Shown here piece by piece: positions 1 through 9,016 of a DNA stretch of 64,000 nt. Made by a program: the position numbers and the translations under genes. Numbering within the stretch: the first letter of the stretch is position 1; the number at the start of each line of letters is the position of its first letter. The stretch is from Phocaeicola faecalis (GTDB lineage: Bacteria; Bacteroidota; Bacteroidia; Bacteroidales; Bacteroidaceae), in the NCBI RefSeq assembly GCF_021730445.1, contig NZ_JADNRM010000015.1:575-64574 (forward strand), given 5' to 3'. Under the pieces are notes generated by a model. It was not told where the DNA came from. It searched no databases and was given only the letters and a program-made list of their open reading frames with translations.

Positions 1-1
1 A

Positions 2-106
2 AGCACGTTCTACGCAGCTTTTAAGAAGATGACGGGCGCCTCTCCAAAAAAATATATGAAACATGAACAGAGGGCACAGCTCTCGGAAACTATAGAATAT
101 GTATAA
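2..106 (+). CDS. AraC-family regulator, C-terminal end only
   Basis: The window opens inside a reading frame that ends in TAA at 104-106. The 34 visible residues contain the second helix-turn-helix signature of AraC/XylS regulators (FYAAFKKMTGASPKKYMK, matching the family pattern F-x-x-x-G-x-S-P-x-x-Y/F). Everything upstream is outside the window, so it could be a free-standing AraC protein or the output domain of a hybrid two-component system. The lipoprotein gene starts only 44 bases downstream, which makes it a possible target. Confidence 0.75.
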   Translation, partial: STFYAAFKKMTGASPKKYMKHEQRAQLSETIEYV

Positions 107-119
107 CCAATTTTAGTTT

Positions 120-139
120 TTTAAATTTATAAATTTAAA
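120..139. promoter_or_regulatory. 20-bp perfect AT palindrome before the surface lipoprotein gene
   Basis: TTTAAATTTATAAATTTAAA is its own reverse complement. It lies 11 bases before the ATG at 151, inside the 44-base gap after the regulator gene. It could be an operator, a hairpin in the leader, or part of the A/T-rich leader common before highly expressed Bacteroides surface protein genes. No TAnnTTTG box is visible in the gap. Confidence 0.5.
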
Positions 140-150
140 GTTTTTCTATT

Positions 151-3100
151 ATGAACAAAAAGTTTTTAAGTGCAATCCTGTTCGGAGCCTTAATGGTTTC
201 GTCAACAGGAACATTTGTGTCTTGTAAAGACTATGATGATGACATCAAGGACTTACAGGAACAAATTAATTCTAACAAGGATGCGATTGCAGCTTTGCAG
301 AAACTGGTGGGAGAAGGAAAATGGGTAACCAATATCTCTTCTATTGAAAACGGTTTCTCTGTAACCATGAGCGACGGTACCACCACCTCTATTACAGGCA
401 TCAAGGGTGCAGACGGAAAGAACGGTACTGAATGGACTATCGGCGAAGACGGCTTCTGGTATAAGGACGGCGAAAAGACCGCTTCTCAGGCTGTTGCCAA
501 AGACGGAGAGGATGGCAAGGCAGGCGCAACTGCTCCTTCTCCTAAAATCAGTGCTGACGGTTTCTGGGTGGTTTACGAATGGGATGCCGCCAAAGGCGAA
601 TTCGTAGAAAAAACTACTGAAATCTCTGCTCAGGGTACTGGTGCTTATGTTGTGAAGAAAGACGGTGTTTACGTTCTGCATATCGCTGACGAAACAGGTG
701 CATTCCAGGATGTTACTTTGCCCGCTACTTCTGATTCATTCGTAGCTGAAGCACCTTATTCAAAAGTTCGTGTGAAATACGAAACTTCTATTTGGAATAA
801 GTGGAACGCCAACAAGGACGATGCTAAAACATTGTTGAAGAAATATCCTGAACTGGCAAATATAGCAAAAGATACCCCGATGAAACAAGGTGGTAATTTG
901 CCTATCTTGGTTACTCCTGCAAATGTAGAACTGACAGATGCATTCTCATTCGCTTTGCAAGGTGTTGATGGAAAGACTGCTGATATCAAAATCTCTAATC
1001 CGACAAAGGGATTACCTGTTAATACAGAAATAGATAATGGATGGTATTGGTTTGATGAAAATGGTAACGGACAAATAGACCAAGGCGAAAATAGATATTA
1101 TGGTTCTTCTATGGTAACAAGAGCAGCAGAAAACAATTGTTTCTGGTCTGTAAAAGTTGATCCTGCTTATGATGCTAAAAAGAAAAAATATGCAGAAGCA
1201 GAAAACTCTTCATTGTCTGTAACAAATGCTAAAGGTACTACTGTAAAAACTGCATTTGCATATAATGTGGAGTGCGATGTTATTTCACAGGACGTAAATG
1301 TATGGAATTCAAACTCTAATGTAGAATACGCAGCCAGCATTGATGTTTTTGCAAAACAAGGAGACAACGCTCCTATCTTTACAAAGAACCATGACTATGC
1401 AGGTTATGTAGTTCTTGAGGCAACCAATGCATTGCAGATAGAAAAATATCAACTGTCTATTGACGGTAGCAAGCTGATTATCGGTAATATGCCGGCTAAT
1501 GAAAATGCTATTACTGTAGCTTTGAAAGTAACAGTTCTTGGTTTGAATGGTTCTGTAAAATCAGCTACAGCTGATGTGAAAATCGCTCAGTCTGTAGAGG
1601 TTGAAAGCTCTTTGAGTGCCAAAGCAATCACATTGAGTAAAGATGCCGTAGAAGTAAGATGGAATATGAGCGAACTGAATATGTCTGCTATTCAGTTAGA
1701 TCAGTTGATGAAGGGACAGATTAAGTTCTTCATTAGCCGTGTGGATGCTGATGATGCTGACAAGAAATATGTAGCTTACAACGGAGATGTTAAGTTCTAT
1801 GATGCTAAGAAGAATGAAGTGACTTATTCTAATGGAAAATGGTATATAAAGAATACTAATACAGAGTCTGCTGCTACTACATTCGGTCTTGACATTAAGG
1901 CTGCTACTGCCAATGTAAAAGTCAATCAAAACTATGAACATAACAAAGAAACTTATGTTGGTGAAATGTGGATGCCGAAAGAATATACAGTAGAAATGAC
2001 TTCTGTTGATGGTTCTACTGTTGTCTTCTCTGCAACTACTACATTGGCTGTTTCTAACCCCGATGTAACTGCTGCTTATATCAAATTGGTTCCTGCATTT
2101 GTAGAAAACAATGTATTCCAAATTACAGGTAAGGTTGATGTTCAGAATGGTAAAGTGACTTATAAACTGGCTGATGGTCTGATCTTGAATAACGGTACTG
2201 CTTTGAAAGGCTTTATTGATATGGATAATAAGAACTATATCGATAATGGTGGTGATACTGAAGATAAGGCTGCTTATGGCAATTATAACTGGTTAGATGG
2301 CGATAAGGAAGCTGATCCGAATGCTGAATTGTCTGTTAATGTATGGAAGACTAAAACTCCAGCTACCCAAGATTGGACTGCGGCAAAATGGAACCAGTTG
2401 TATACTGAACGTAACATCCGTGCTGTCTACACATGGTTTGGCAATGACAAGAACATAGATAAATTTGACTATAAGGTAAAAGTTAAGAGTGAAATCTTCA
2501 GTGAAACTCCTGCTGAGGCAATCATCATGGATGCCACTAAGTTGTCAGCTGTATTCGGTGGACAGAATAAAACTAATATTATTGATATCAAGAAGGCTAT
2601 CACTAAGGCTTTGGTTGCTGCCGGTACTGACAAGGGTAAGACTTATGAATTGTTTGGTTCTAATGGTAGTGAAGTAACTTATAAAGTAACAGATTACGAT
2701 CAACCTGAAACAAATGGTGACTATGTAGTTAACGCTTCTGGTAAACCGGTTGCTATCAGTGCAGATGATTTGTTGGATTTGGGTATGACAATGGAACAAT
2801 ACATTGAATATACTGCTCTGTCTTCTAAACCTGCAATTCATATGACAGCTACTGATAAAGATGTAACTATAACAGGAGTAACAGGTGATGTTGCTTTGAA
2901 GGGTTGGGGAACATTGCAGACTACATTCGCTAAGTATTATACTGTAACAGGAAAGAATGAAATCAAGTTTAACAAAGAAAATGCTTCAGGTGTAACTGAA
3001 GAAAAGAATATTCCTGATGCAGATAAGAAACTTATTGCTTTGTTCAACAACTATAAAGCTAAGATTGCATTCTCTGAACATAATGGCGACAAAGAAACTA

Positions 3101-3357
3101 CAGGAATCGTAGCTGTTGATTCTCGTATCGCTGCTAATGGTGTCGTAATCGCATTTGCTGATGCTTTGGAAGCTACTAAATACTTCCAGAATGTAGCTGC
3201 TGATGGTGTGGTTTCCGGTACTACAATCACAGCTGTAGATAGTGCTCCTGCCGATGTAACAGGTGGTAAAGTTACTGTTCCGATGCAGATTTCTGTAACA
3301 GATATCTGGGGCAAGACCATGGTACGTACATTTGATGTTACTGTAACTACAAAATAA
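151..3357 (+). CDS. large surface lipoprotein with DUF4988-like N-terminus
   Basis: This 1068-residue secreted protein has a lipoprotein signal peptide (about residues 1-25) ending in FVSC, followed by the acidic stretch KDYDDD. That fits the acidic signal that sends Bacteroidota lipoproteins to the cell surface. A short coiled coil follows (about 30-55, LQEQINSNKDAIAALQ), then glycine-rich turns (GIKGADGKNG, KDGEDGKAG) at about 84-128. The remaining roughly 900 residues look like repeated beta-sandwich material, with no catalytic motif that I recognise. The N-terminus resembles the DUF4988 group, which includes abundant, sometimes phase-variable, S-layer-like proteins of Bacteroides; that link is recalled, not tested. 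Codon use (many GCT, GAT, AAG, GGT) suggests high expression. It is followed by a strong hairpin. Confidence 0.75.
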   Translation: MNKKFLSAILFGALMVSSTGTFVSCKDYDDDIKDLQEQINSNKDAIAALQKLVGEGKWVTNISSIENGFSVTMSDGTTTSITGIKGADGKNGTEWTIGEDGFWYKDGEKTASQAVAKDGEDGKAGATAPSPKISADGFWVVYEWDAAKGEFVEKTTEISAQGTGAYVVKKDGVYVLHIADETGAFQDVTLPATSDSFVAEAPYSKVRVKYETSIWNKWNANKDDAKTLLKKYPELANIAKDTPMKQGGNLPILVTPANVELTDAFSFALQGVDGKTADIKISNPTKGLPVNTEIDNGWYWFDENGNGQIDQGENRYYGSSMVTRAAENNCFWSVKVDPAYDAKKKKYAEAENSSLSVTNAKGTTVKTAFAYNVECDVISQDVNVWNSNSNVEYAASIDVFAKQGDNAPIFTKNHDYAGYVVLEATNALQIEKYQLSIDGSKLIIGNMPANENAITVALKVTVLGLNGSVKSATADVKIAQSVEVESSLSAKAITLSKDAVEVRWNMSELNMSAIQLDQLMKGQIKFFISRVDADDADKKYVAYNGDVKFYDAKKNEVTYSNGKWYIKNTNTESAATTFGLDIKAATANVKVNQNYEHNKETYVGEMWMPKEYTVEMTSVDGSTVVFSATTTLAVSNPDVTAAYIKLVPAFVENNVFQITGKVDVQNGKVTYKLADGLILNNGTALKGFIDMDNKNYIDNGGDTEDKAAYGNYNWLDGDKEADPNAELSVNVWKTKTPATQDWTAAKWNQLYTERNIRAVYTWFGNDKNIDKFDYKVKVKSEIFSETPAEAIIMDATKLSAVFGGQNKTNIIDIKKAITKALVAAGTDKGKTYELFGSNGSEVTYKVTDYDQPETNGDYVVNASGKPVAISADDLLDLGMTMEQYIEYTALSSKPAIHMTATDKDVTITGVTGDVALKGWGTLQTTFAKYYTVTGKNEIKFNKENASGVTEEKNIPDADKKLIALFNNYKAKIAFSEHNGDKETTGIVAVDSRIAANGVVIAFADALEATKYFQNVAADGVVSGTTITAVDSAPADVTGGKVTVPMQISVTDIWGKTMVRTFDVTVTTK

Positions 3358-3434
3358 TCAACCTATAAAGTAAAAGCTTGCTTCCCCTTCGTGAGAAGCA
3401 GCTTCTACCCAAGGTAGAAATTATAAACTCTTTC

Positions 3435-3488
3435 AAGCGGGGAAAGAAAGCGCATCCGGCAACGGGCGGTTCTTTCCCCGCTTTTTTA
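3435..3488 (+). terminator. rho-independent terminator after the surface lipoprotein
   Basis: A perfect 14-bp stem, AAGCGGGGAAAGAA (3435-3448) with TTCTTTCCCCGCTT (3470-3483), runs straight into a T-tract. A smaller 7-bp hairpin (TTCTACC/GGTAGAA) lies just upstream at 3403-3419. The next start codon follows within 20 bases, so any transcript entering the next gene from upstream would carry this hairpin in its leader. Confidence 0.9.
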
Positions 3489-3501
3489 CTTTAAAAAGAA
3501 A

Positions 3502-4296
3502 ATGACTATGAAGAATTATTTATTTCTGTCCCTATTATTATCTATAGGTATCTGCGTGGGATGCTCTTCCTCAGACGACAACAAGCCCAAAACTCCTGAT
3601 GTGGAAATCCCCTCAGTAGACGAGTTGACCTCCATACAAGTAGGTCTGGTGGCCTATTACACTTTCAACAATAGTACAGGTGATGACGGTACCTCCCACC
3701 ACTATGATGCAGCCCTTATCAATCATCCGGAGATGCTCTCGGATACCCCTTCGGGCAGAGGAAAGTCCGTCTGGTTGAAGAAAGAAGAAAAACAGTACAT
3801 CAATATTCCCTACCAATTATTCAAGAACACTACTTATTCTGCCACCTTATGGGTGAAAGATTTTGGAGCGGGTATCCTGTTGTCTGCGGTAAACATAGAC
3901 AAGGCGTTGGATTTCCCCTGCTTGGCAGCACGTACAAAGAGTGGCAAGTTTGAACTCTATTCCAATAACCGGGCAGACTTTAGTAAATCGTATGCCTTTT
4001 CCTACCCCTTCAGTACTTTGCAGGATGGGAAGTGGCACATGATTGGCTTCACCCATATTCCTAATGGTGACGGGTTCAGTTGTGAAAAGAAACTGTACGT
4101 AGATGGTAAGTTTGTAGCCAACTGTGAAGGCGTGTACGATGTACCTTCTTCTATCAAAGTACAAATAGGCGGTGACTGTGACGGACATTATAGCAGTTTC
4201 TCAGAAGATATGAAACTGGATAACATACGTATCTATGACCGTGTGCTCGAAGCGGAGGAAATGGATGCGATATATCGTTTGGAACGGCTGCAATAA
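3502..4296 (+). CDS. LamG/concanavalin-like lipoprotein
   Basis: This is a 264-residue lipoprotein. Its signal peptide ends in ICVGC followed by SSSDDN, a lipobox plus acidic surface-export signal. Residues about 48-260 read as a LamG-like jelly roll: VGLVAYYTFNN at the start, ATLWVKD in the middle, DGKWHMIGFTH and KLYVDGKFV, and a DNIRIYDRVLEAEEMDAIY ending. This family (Laminin_G_3) usually binds glycans or proteins and is not catalytic. A second ATG at 3508 gives a more typical signal peptide (MKNYLF). There is no room for a promoter between the upstream terminator and this start. The gap to the SIR2 gene is only 34 bases, so it may be co-transcribed with the defence genes, although its own role there is unclear. 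Confidence 0.75.
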   Translation: MTMKNYLFLSLLLSIGICVGCSSSDDNKPKTPDVEIPSVDELTSIQVGLVAYYTFNNSTGDDGTSHHYDAALINHPEMLSDTPSGRGKSVWLKKEEKQYINIPYQLFKNTTYSATLWVKDFGAGILLSAVNIDKALDFPCLAARTKSGKFELYSNNRADFSKSYAFSYPFSTLQDGKWHMIGFTHIPNGDGFSCEKKLYVDGKFVANCEGVYDVPSSIKVQIGGDCDGHYSSFSEDMKLDNIRIYDRVLEAEEMDAIYRLERLQ

Positions 4297-4330
4297 ATAA
4301 AGGCAGGGCATTTTGAGAGCTTGTTGGAAT

Positions 4331-5788
4331 ATGGATACATTTGATTCAAAAACAGAGGAATTCATTGATGCCTATGTCACTGCATTGCACCAGAACACTG
4401 CGGCTGTTTTTCTAGGGGCAGGTATGTCCAAAACATGCGGCTATGTGGACTGGACCGAACTGATGAGACCTGTAGCCGCGCATTTGAGACTGGATGTTGC
4501 CAGAGAGAGCGACTATGCGTTACTGGCTCAATATTATGTGAACGACGAACGCAACAGAGGGGCGTTGAATAAATTGTTGTTTGATAAAATGACTCCTGAT
4601 GAAGCGACTTATTCCGAACGGCACACCATCCTGTCCCGGCTTCCTGTTTCTGTTTATTGGACTACCAATTATGACGAATTGATGGAGAAAGCACTGAAAG
4701 CGGAAGGAAAAAGAACAGATGTGAAAACCTGCATAAGCAATTTTATCCATCCGTTAAGTGGAAGTGACGCTACCCTGTATAAAATGCATGGTGAGGCATC
4801 AAAGATACATGATGTGATTATAACCAGACGCGACTATGAGGGATACAACGACAAATACCAAATATTCAGTGACCAATTCCAATGCCACTATGCCTCTAAA
4901 ACCTTTCTTTTTCTCGGATTCAGTTTCTCGGACCCGAATATCAATTTCCTGCTCGGCCAGATAAAGAACAGGTATGGAGAGGATATGCCCGTTCATTTTT
5001 ACATCACAAAAAAAGAAGATGACGCATACTTGAAGCAGAGGCAGAAGCATCAAACCGCCTTTCTGCAGACTTATGGGATTAAGACCGTATTCATAGAGGA
5101 TTATTCAATGCTTGTGCCTGTTCTGAAAGAGATAGAAAACCGGTATAACCGAAAATATGTACTCATAGCCGGTAGTGCCGACGGATATGGTGACTGGGAC
5201 ACCCGACGTGCGGAGCTTTTTCTTTATCATCTGGGGTACCAGTTAAGAAAGAAAGATTATCAGCCGGTAAGCCAGCTGGGGAACAATATCGGAAAACTGG
5301 TGATGATGGGAGCTAATAAATGGGAACAAGGCGGTGCGAAATCTTATAGGACATGGACGCAAAAGGTATTGCCTCCTCCCGCAGAGGATGATGCGGACTT
5401 CATCTCTCTTTCTTATTCGGGGATAGGGGCCTGTATCTATTTGTTTGGCAACGAAGAGGGAAGCGAGGAGCTGGTTGACACTCCGACTTGGGAACGGGAA
5501 CTGAATGCTTTCCGTAGGAGTGGCTTGAATATAGTGCCTGTGGCCAGCACCGGGTTTGCCGCAAGACGAATGTGGAAGAGAATCAGTGACCGTCCTGAAA
5601 TATACGGTCATTGTCTTAAATATGACTCACCGGCAAAAGAAACGGGTATTTTTAATAGCCTGGGGATACCTTACGAAGAGAAGGAGATTCCGGCAAATGC
5701 TTTCGCGGACTATTTGAACGAACCGGAACTTCTGCCCGATTATGGACTGATACTGACTATTATAAGAGCTTTGGATATAAACCCTTAA
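4331..5788 (+). CDS. ThsA-like SIR2-SLOG NADase (Thoeris effector)
   Basis: The 485-residue protein is almost the length of Bacillus ThsA. The N-terminal SIR2_2 domain (about 20-265) shows FLGAGMSK (27-34) for NAD binding, the catalytic-type Asn113 in WTTNYD and His153 in YKMHGE, plus FLGFSFSDPNI (194-204). The C-terminal SLOG/STALD-type Rossmann domain (about 275-485) starts with KYVLIAGSADGYGDWD. In Thoeris, ThsA uses the SLOG domain to sense a TIR-made ADP-ribose derivative and then depletes NAD, killing or arresting the infected cell; that is family knowledge. I chose ATG 4331; an in-frame TTG lies 18 bases upstream. It is the first gene of a tight cluster with two TIR genes, which strongly supports the call. 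Residues binding the signal cannot be assigned without an alignment. Confidence 0.88.
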   Translation: MDTFDSKTEEFIDAYVTALHQNTAAVFLGAGMSKTCGYVDWTELMRPVAAHLRLDVARESDYALLAQYYVNDERNRGALNKLLFDKMTPDEATYSERHTILSRLPVSVYWTTNYDELMEKALKAEGKRTDVKTCISNFIHPLSGSDATLYKMHGEASKIHDVIITRRDYEGYNDKYQIFSDQFQCHYASKTFLFLGFSFSDPNINFLLGQIKNRYGEDMPVHFYITKKEDDAYLKQRQKHQTAFLQTYGIKTVFIEDYSMLVPVLKEIENRYNRKYVLIAGSADGYGDWDTRRAELFLYHLGYQLRKKDYQPVSQLGNNIGKLVMMGANKWEQGGAKSYRTWTQKVLPPPAEDDADFISLSYSGIGACIYLFGNEEGSEELVDTPTWERELNAFRRSGLNIVPVASTGFAARRMWKRISDRPEIYGHCLKYDSPAKETGIFNSLGIPYEEKEIPANAFADYLNEPELLPDYGLILTIIRALDINP

Positions 5789-5801
5789 AACAAAATATGC
5801 T

Positions 5802-7784
5802 ATGGATGAATTCATTAACAAAAATGAATATAAGTATGATATATTCATTTCTTATTCCAGTACCGACAGACCTTTTGTGCAACAAGTGGTATATACCTTG
5901 AAAAACAACGGTTACCGGGTGTGGCGCGATGAGGATATCCTCTTCAAATATAGCGGAGAGAGATATAGACCCCATGTTGAGAGTGGGATAGACGAAAGTG
6001 CAGTGGTGCTTTATATTCACTCCAACTCGTCGGTACGAAAGACTTTCGTGCAGGACAAGGAACTACCTTATGCCCTGAAGAAAAAAAAGAAAATCTTGCT
6101 TTATCCGCATGGGATTAAGTCCAGACCTAAAAATCCAGAAATGTGGAGCATCCAGCGTGTAGCCATAGCAGATAATCCGGAAACGGGAGAAAAGGACGAG
6201 ATGTTCAGCATCCTTTCCGCTGTACAACGTTGTTTCGGTGACCTGACCCCTTCAGGCCGATATGTGAAGCTTGAGACATGTAGTGAGATATGGTCACCGG
6301 AACACATAAGCGCGCAACTGACCAATGTAAAATTTATTCTGCCAATTCCCGAGAGCAGAAGGGAGGAACTGAGAAGTCTGGGATTTTATTCCGAAGCATC
6401 GGAAGATACACGGATGCTGGAAAGACTCCGCTGCTTTTTCGAGAAGTATTATAATGATAAAGACGCTGACACTTTCATTGAAGAGACGGCCTGTGAAGTG
6501 GCGGATTATGTTCTGGAACGTTTGAGAAGCCATGCTACCATGTTCAACGGACCGATGGTCGGTGTTTCTGAAATTACTGCCCAAAGATCGCCGGACGGAA
6601 TAGAAACCCATTCATTGACGATGAAAATGTATCGTTCGGACTATTTCACCTTCAAGGTAATGAGCAAAATATATGGGAATTTGATTGCTTCTCTGGGTGA
6701 CAAGGAGAATCCTTTTGATATACATACCGTTGAGGACATTCCTCATTATGCTCCTTTCCTCTGTTCTTTGGGAATGGGAGGCTTTCTGTTACAGAAAGAA
6801 GAACAGAAAGAAAGTGCCTTGTGGATAAAACGCAGTTCGGGATGCGAGGCTGCCAACCTTTATCATTTCAGCTATGACGAGACTGTGGCTATAAAAGACT
6901 TGGAGGAGGATGGGAAGACTGTGAATCTGTATGGAACATTATACCGAGGTATCAAGGAAGAATTGGGACTGTCTGGTGATGAACTGATGCACGAGGGAGG
7001 AATTTTCGAGATAGGTGTGATTCTGACTTCCAGCCGGATAGAATTGGAATTGCTGTCTTTCCGGGTACTGCATCCTTCGGCTCACTCCCGCTTCCCGGAA
7101 CTGCTTGAAGCGGCAGATGACTCCAAACTGGAGGTGGGCGAACAGTTTTTCTTGCAGTTGGGAGATTATAGACGGGAGTTGGCAGGACGTTTCCCTACTC
7201 CGGAGGCACTGGCCCTAATACAGCGTCTGGAAGTACGTTATAAGGATGAGATGTTGCTGAAGCAGAAACGTAATACACTGTTGGTGCAGATAAGCCCTCT
7301 GGCCGAAGTGGGCAAAGATGTGAAGACTGACGACTTTGTGATAATGGGTGACCGTTGCCGCATAGGACAGGAATGCAAAATACACCATTTTGTTCATATC
7401 GATGATGATGTGGTGATAGGCAATCGGGTGAAGATACAGAACAATGTGATGATTCCGCATGGGGTAACCCTGGAGGATGGGGTGTTTGTAGGTCCGTCCG
7501 TGGTATTTACCAATGATAAGAATCCTCGTTCCATCACTCCGGACGGTCAGTTGAAATCGGGTGATGACTGGACGATGACACCTACCGTAATAAAGGAAGG
7601 TGCGTCACTGGGCGGTGGCGCGGTAATTGTCTGTGGAGTGACCATAGGCAGATGGGCGATGGTAGGTGCAGGCGCCGTGGTGACCAAAGATGTTCCAGAC
7701 TATGCATTGGTCGTGGGCTGTCCTGCCAAAGTGGTAGGGAGAGTGAATGAAAAAGGAGAAATCGTAGCTAGGGAGGAGTTATGA
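5802..7784 (+). CDS. TIR + Nudix-like + hexapeptide acyltransferase fusion
   Basis: This 660-residue protein carries three visible modules. A TIR domain (about 11-105) starts KYDIFISYSSTDRPF and has RVWRDEDIL and the candidate catalytic Glu87 in QDKELPYAL. The middle region (about 250-480) resembles a Nudix fold: GGFLLQKEE is followed by YRGIKEELGL, which matches the second half of a Nudix box (REUxEExGU) with the first Glu replaced by Gly, so hydrolase activity is doubtful. The C-terminus (about 495-650) is a left-handed beta-helix acyltransferase with IGNRVKIQNNVMIPHGV, VFVGPSVVFTNDKNPRS and GAGAVVTKDVPDYALVVG. These are hallmarks of the WlbB/QdtC group that N-acetylates nucleotide-linked amino sugars. 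It starts 13 bases after the SIR2 gene and overlaps the next by four bases (ATGA). It probably makes or modifies the nucleotide signal; this is inference. Confidence 0.82.
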   Translation: MDEFINKNEYKYDIFISYSSTDRPFVQQVVYTLKNNGYRVWRDEDILFKYSGERYRPHVESGIDESAVVLYIHSNSSVRKTFVQDKELPYALKKKKKILLYPHGIKSRPKNPEMWSIQRVAIADNPETGEKDEMFSILSAVQRCFGDLTPSGRYVKLETCSEIWSPEHISAQLTNVKFILPIPESRREELRSLGFYSEASEDTRMLERLRCFFEKYYNDKDADTFIEETACEVADYVLERLRSHATMFNGPMVGVSEITAQRSPDGIETHSLTMKMYRSDYFTFKVMSKIYGNLIASLGDKENPFDIHTVEDIPHYAPFLCSLGMGGFLLQKEEQKESALWIKRSSGCEAANLYHFSYDETVAIKDLEEDGKTVNLYGTLYRGIKEELGLSGDELMHEGGIFEIGVILTSSRIELELLSFRVLHPSAHSRFPELLEAADDSKLEVGEQFFLQLGDYRRELAGRFPTPEALALIQRLEVRYKDEMLLKQKRNTLLVQISPLAEVGKDVKTDDFVIMGDRCRIGQECKIHHFVHIDDDVVIGNRVKIQNNVMIPHGVTLEDGVFVGPSVVFTNDKNPRSITPDGQLKSGDDWTMTPTVIKEGASLGGGAVIVCGVTIGRWAMVGAGAVVTKDVPDYALVVGCPAKVVGRVNEKGEIVAREEL

Positions 7785-9016
7785 GTAGGATAGATGCATA
7801 CCGCTATCAGGTAGTGTTGCTGGGAGATTCCACTTTTCTCCAATCGGTCTCTCAGGACTTGCAGCAACAATTAGAGGACAAACTGGCGGAATTGTCTATA
7901 GACCGTATGCTGGTGAGGCTGCTTGTGTCGGAGGATGCCCAGGCGATAGATTACAGCTTGCCGGTGGTGGGACTTTATTTCGGTGGCGCGGCATGGGAGG
8001 AGAGGTTTGAAACCGACTCTCCCGTTTTACAGTCTCTGCTGAGTAAGGGCATCACTGTCTTGCCGGTAATAAACAGTTCGGATAGGTTCCGGCAGAATGT
8101 GCCGAAAGAATTGCATCCTGTCAATGCCATGCGCCTGGGGTCCGGAACTTCCGAAGAACGATTGGCTTCTGTTCTGAACTTTATCTTGCAGGAGTTCCAT
8201 TTGTTACGCCATCACCGGAAAGTCTTTATCAGTTACTGTCGGGAAGACGCTCTTACTCAGGCTATGCACCTGTATGATACATTATCGGCTCATGGGTTCA
8301 ATGTTTTTTTGGACACGCACAGCATTAGTAAAGGAATAGATTTCCAACAAGAACTGAAACACCAGTTGATGGATGCGGACATGATGGTAGCATTGCATAC
8401 TGATAATTATATGAGTCGGGACTGGGTGAAGGAAGAGTTGAATGAAGCCAGTGTTCTGCAAATAGGAGTGATAGAGTTACTGTGCACAGACCAAGGGGAC
8501 GGACAGGCAGGAAAGAGTATACCGGGTAGCTTGGGATTGCCCATTATAATGAAAAAGATGGATTTGTTGTGTCCTGTCCGTTATCAGGAGATTGAGGAAA
8601 AGATAGCCCTTGCCGTAGAACGTTTTTTGGCGAGGAGTTTGCAGGCCCGTATTTCCAATTTGATGGGACCTTTTATAAGTTGGCTGAAAAAAGAGAATTT
8701 ATCTTATACGCTACATCCTTCACATGTGGTATATGCAGAAGAACAAGATAAAAGGATTTTATTTGTGCCCGCGATAGGTATCCCTGACGCCAAGGTGATG
8801 GATGACGCCCGACTGTGGATACAGGAGTATTTGCAGGATGAGGCAGGAAGGCAGGAGGTGAAAGTGTGCCTGGTATACGATCAGCTGTACATGAAGAAGA
8901 AATGGATGGAACATCTGCAATGGCTGGATGGGTACTTACCGGTAAAGACTGTTTGTATCCGTGAGTTGGATTCATATTCATATCATCATATATTGGAAAA
9001 ATGGAAAACAAATTGA
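7781..9016 (+). CDS. TIR-domain protein (second ThsB-like signal synthase)
   Basis: This is a 411-residue protein. The clear TIR domain is at about 146-285: HRKVFISYCREDALTQA, NVFLDTHSISKG, then MVALHTDNYMSRDWVKEELNEA with Trp215 and the candidate catalytic Glu219. Residues 1-140 have a weaker, TIR-like strand pattern (VVGLYFGGAAWEERFE, GITVLPVI) but no obvious catalytic site, possibly a degenerate second TIR used for partner or trigger recognition. Residues 290-411 are unassigned. TIR proteins in Thoeris (ThsB) detect phage and convert NAD to a signalling nucleotide. The start overlaps the previous stop by four bases and its end overlaps the next gene by 16, so the cluster is translationally coupled. 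Confidence 0.8.
   Translation: MSRIDAYRYQVVLLGDSTFLQSVSQDLQQQLEDKLAELSIDRMLVRLLVSEDAQAIDYSLPVVGLYFGGAAWEERFETDSPVLQSLLSKGITVLPVINSSDRFRQNVPKELHPVNAMRLGSGTSEERLASVLNFILQEFHLLRHHRKVFISYCREDALTQAMHLYDTLSAHGFNVFLDTHSISKGIDFQQELKHQLMDADMMVALHTDNYMSRDWVKEELNEASVLQIGVIELLCTDQGDGQAGKSIPGSLGLPIIMKKMDLLCPVRYQEIEEKIALAVERFLARSLQARISNLMGPFISWLKKENLSYTLHPSHVVYAEEQDKRILFVPAIGIPDAKVMDDARLWIQEYLQDEAGRQEVKVCLVYDQLYMKKKWMEHLQWLDGYLPVKTVCIRELDSYSYHHILEKWKTN

Noticed and set aside
107..150. Invertible promoter before the surface lipoprotein gene
   Set aside because: Only one AT palindrome is visible and no flanking inverted-repeat pair or promoter box that could flip; the needed upstream DNA is outside the window.
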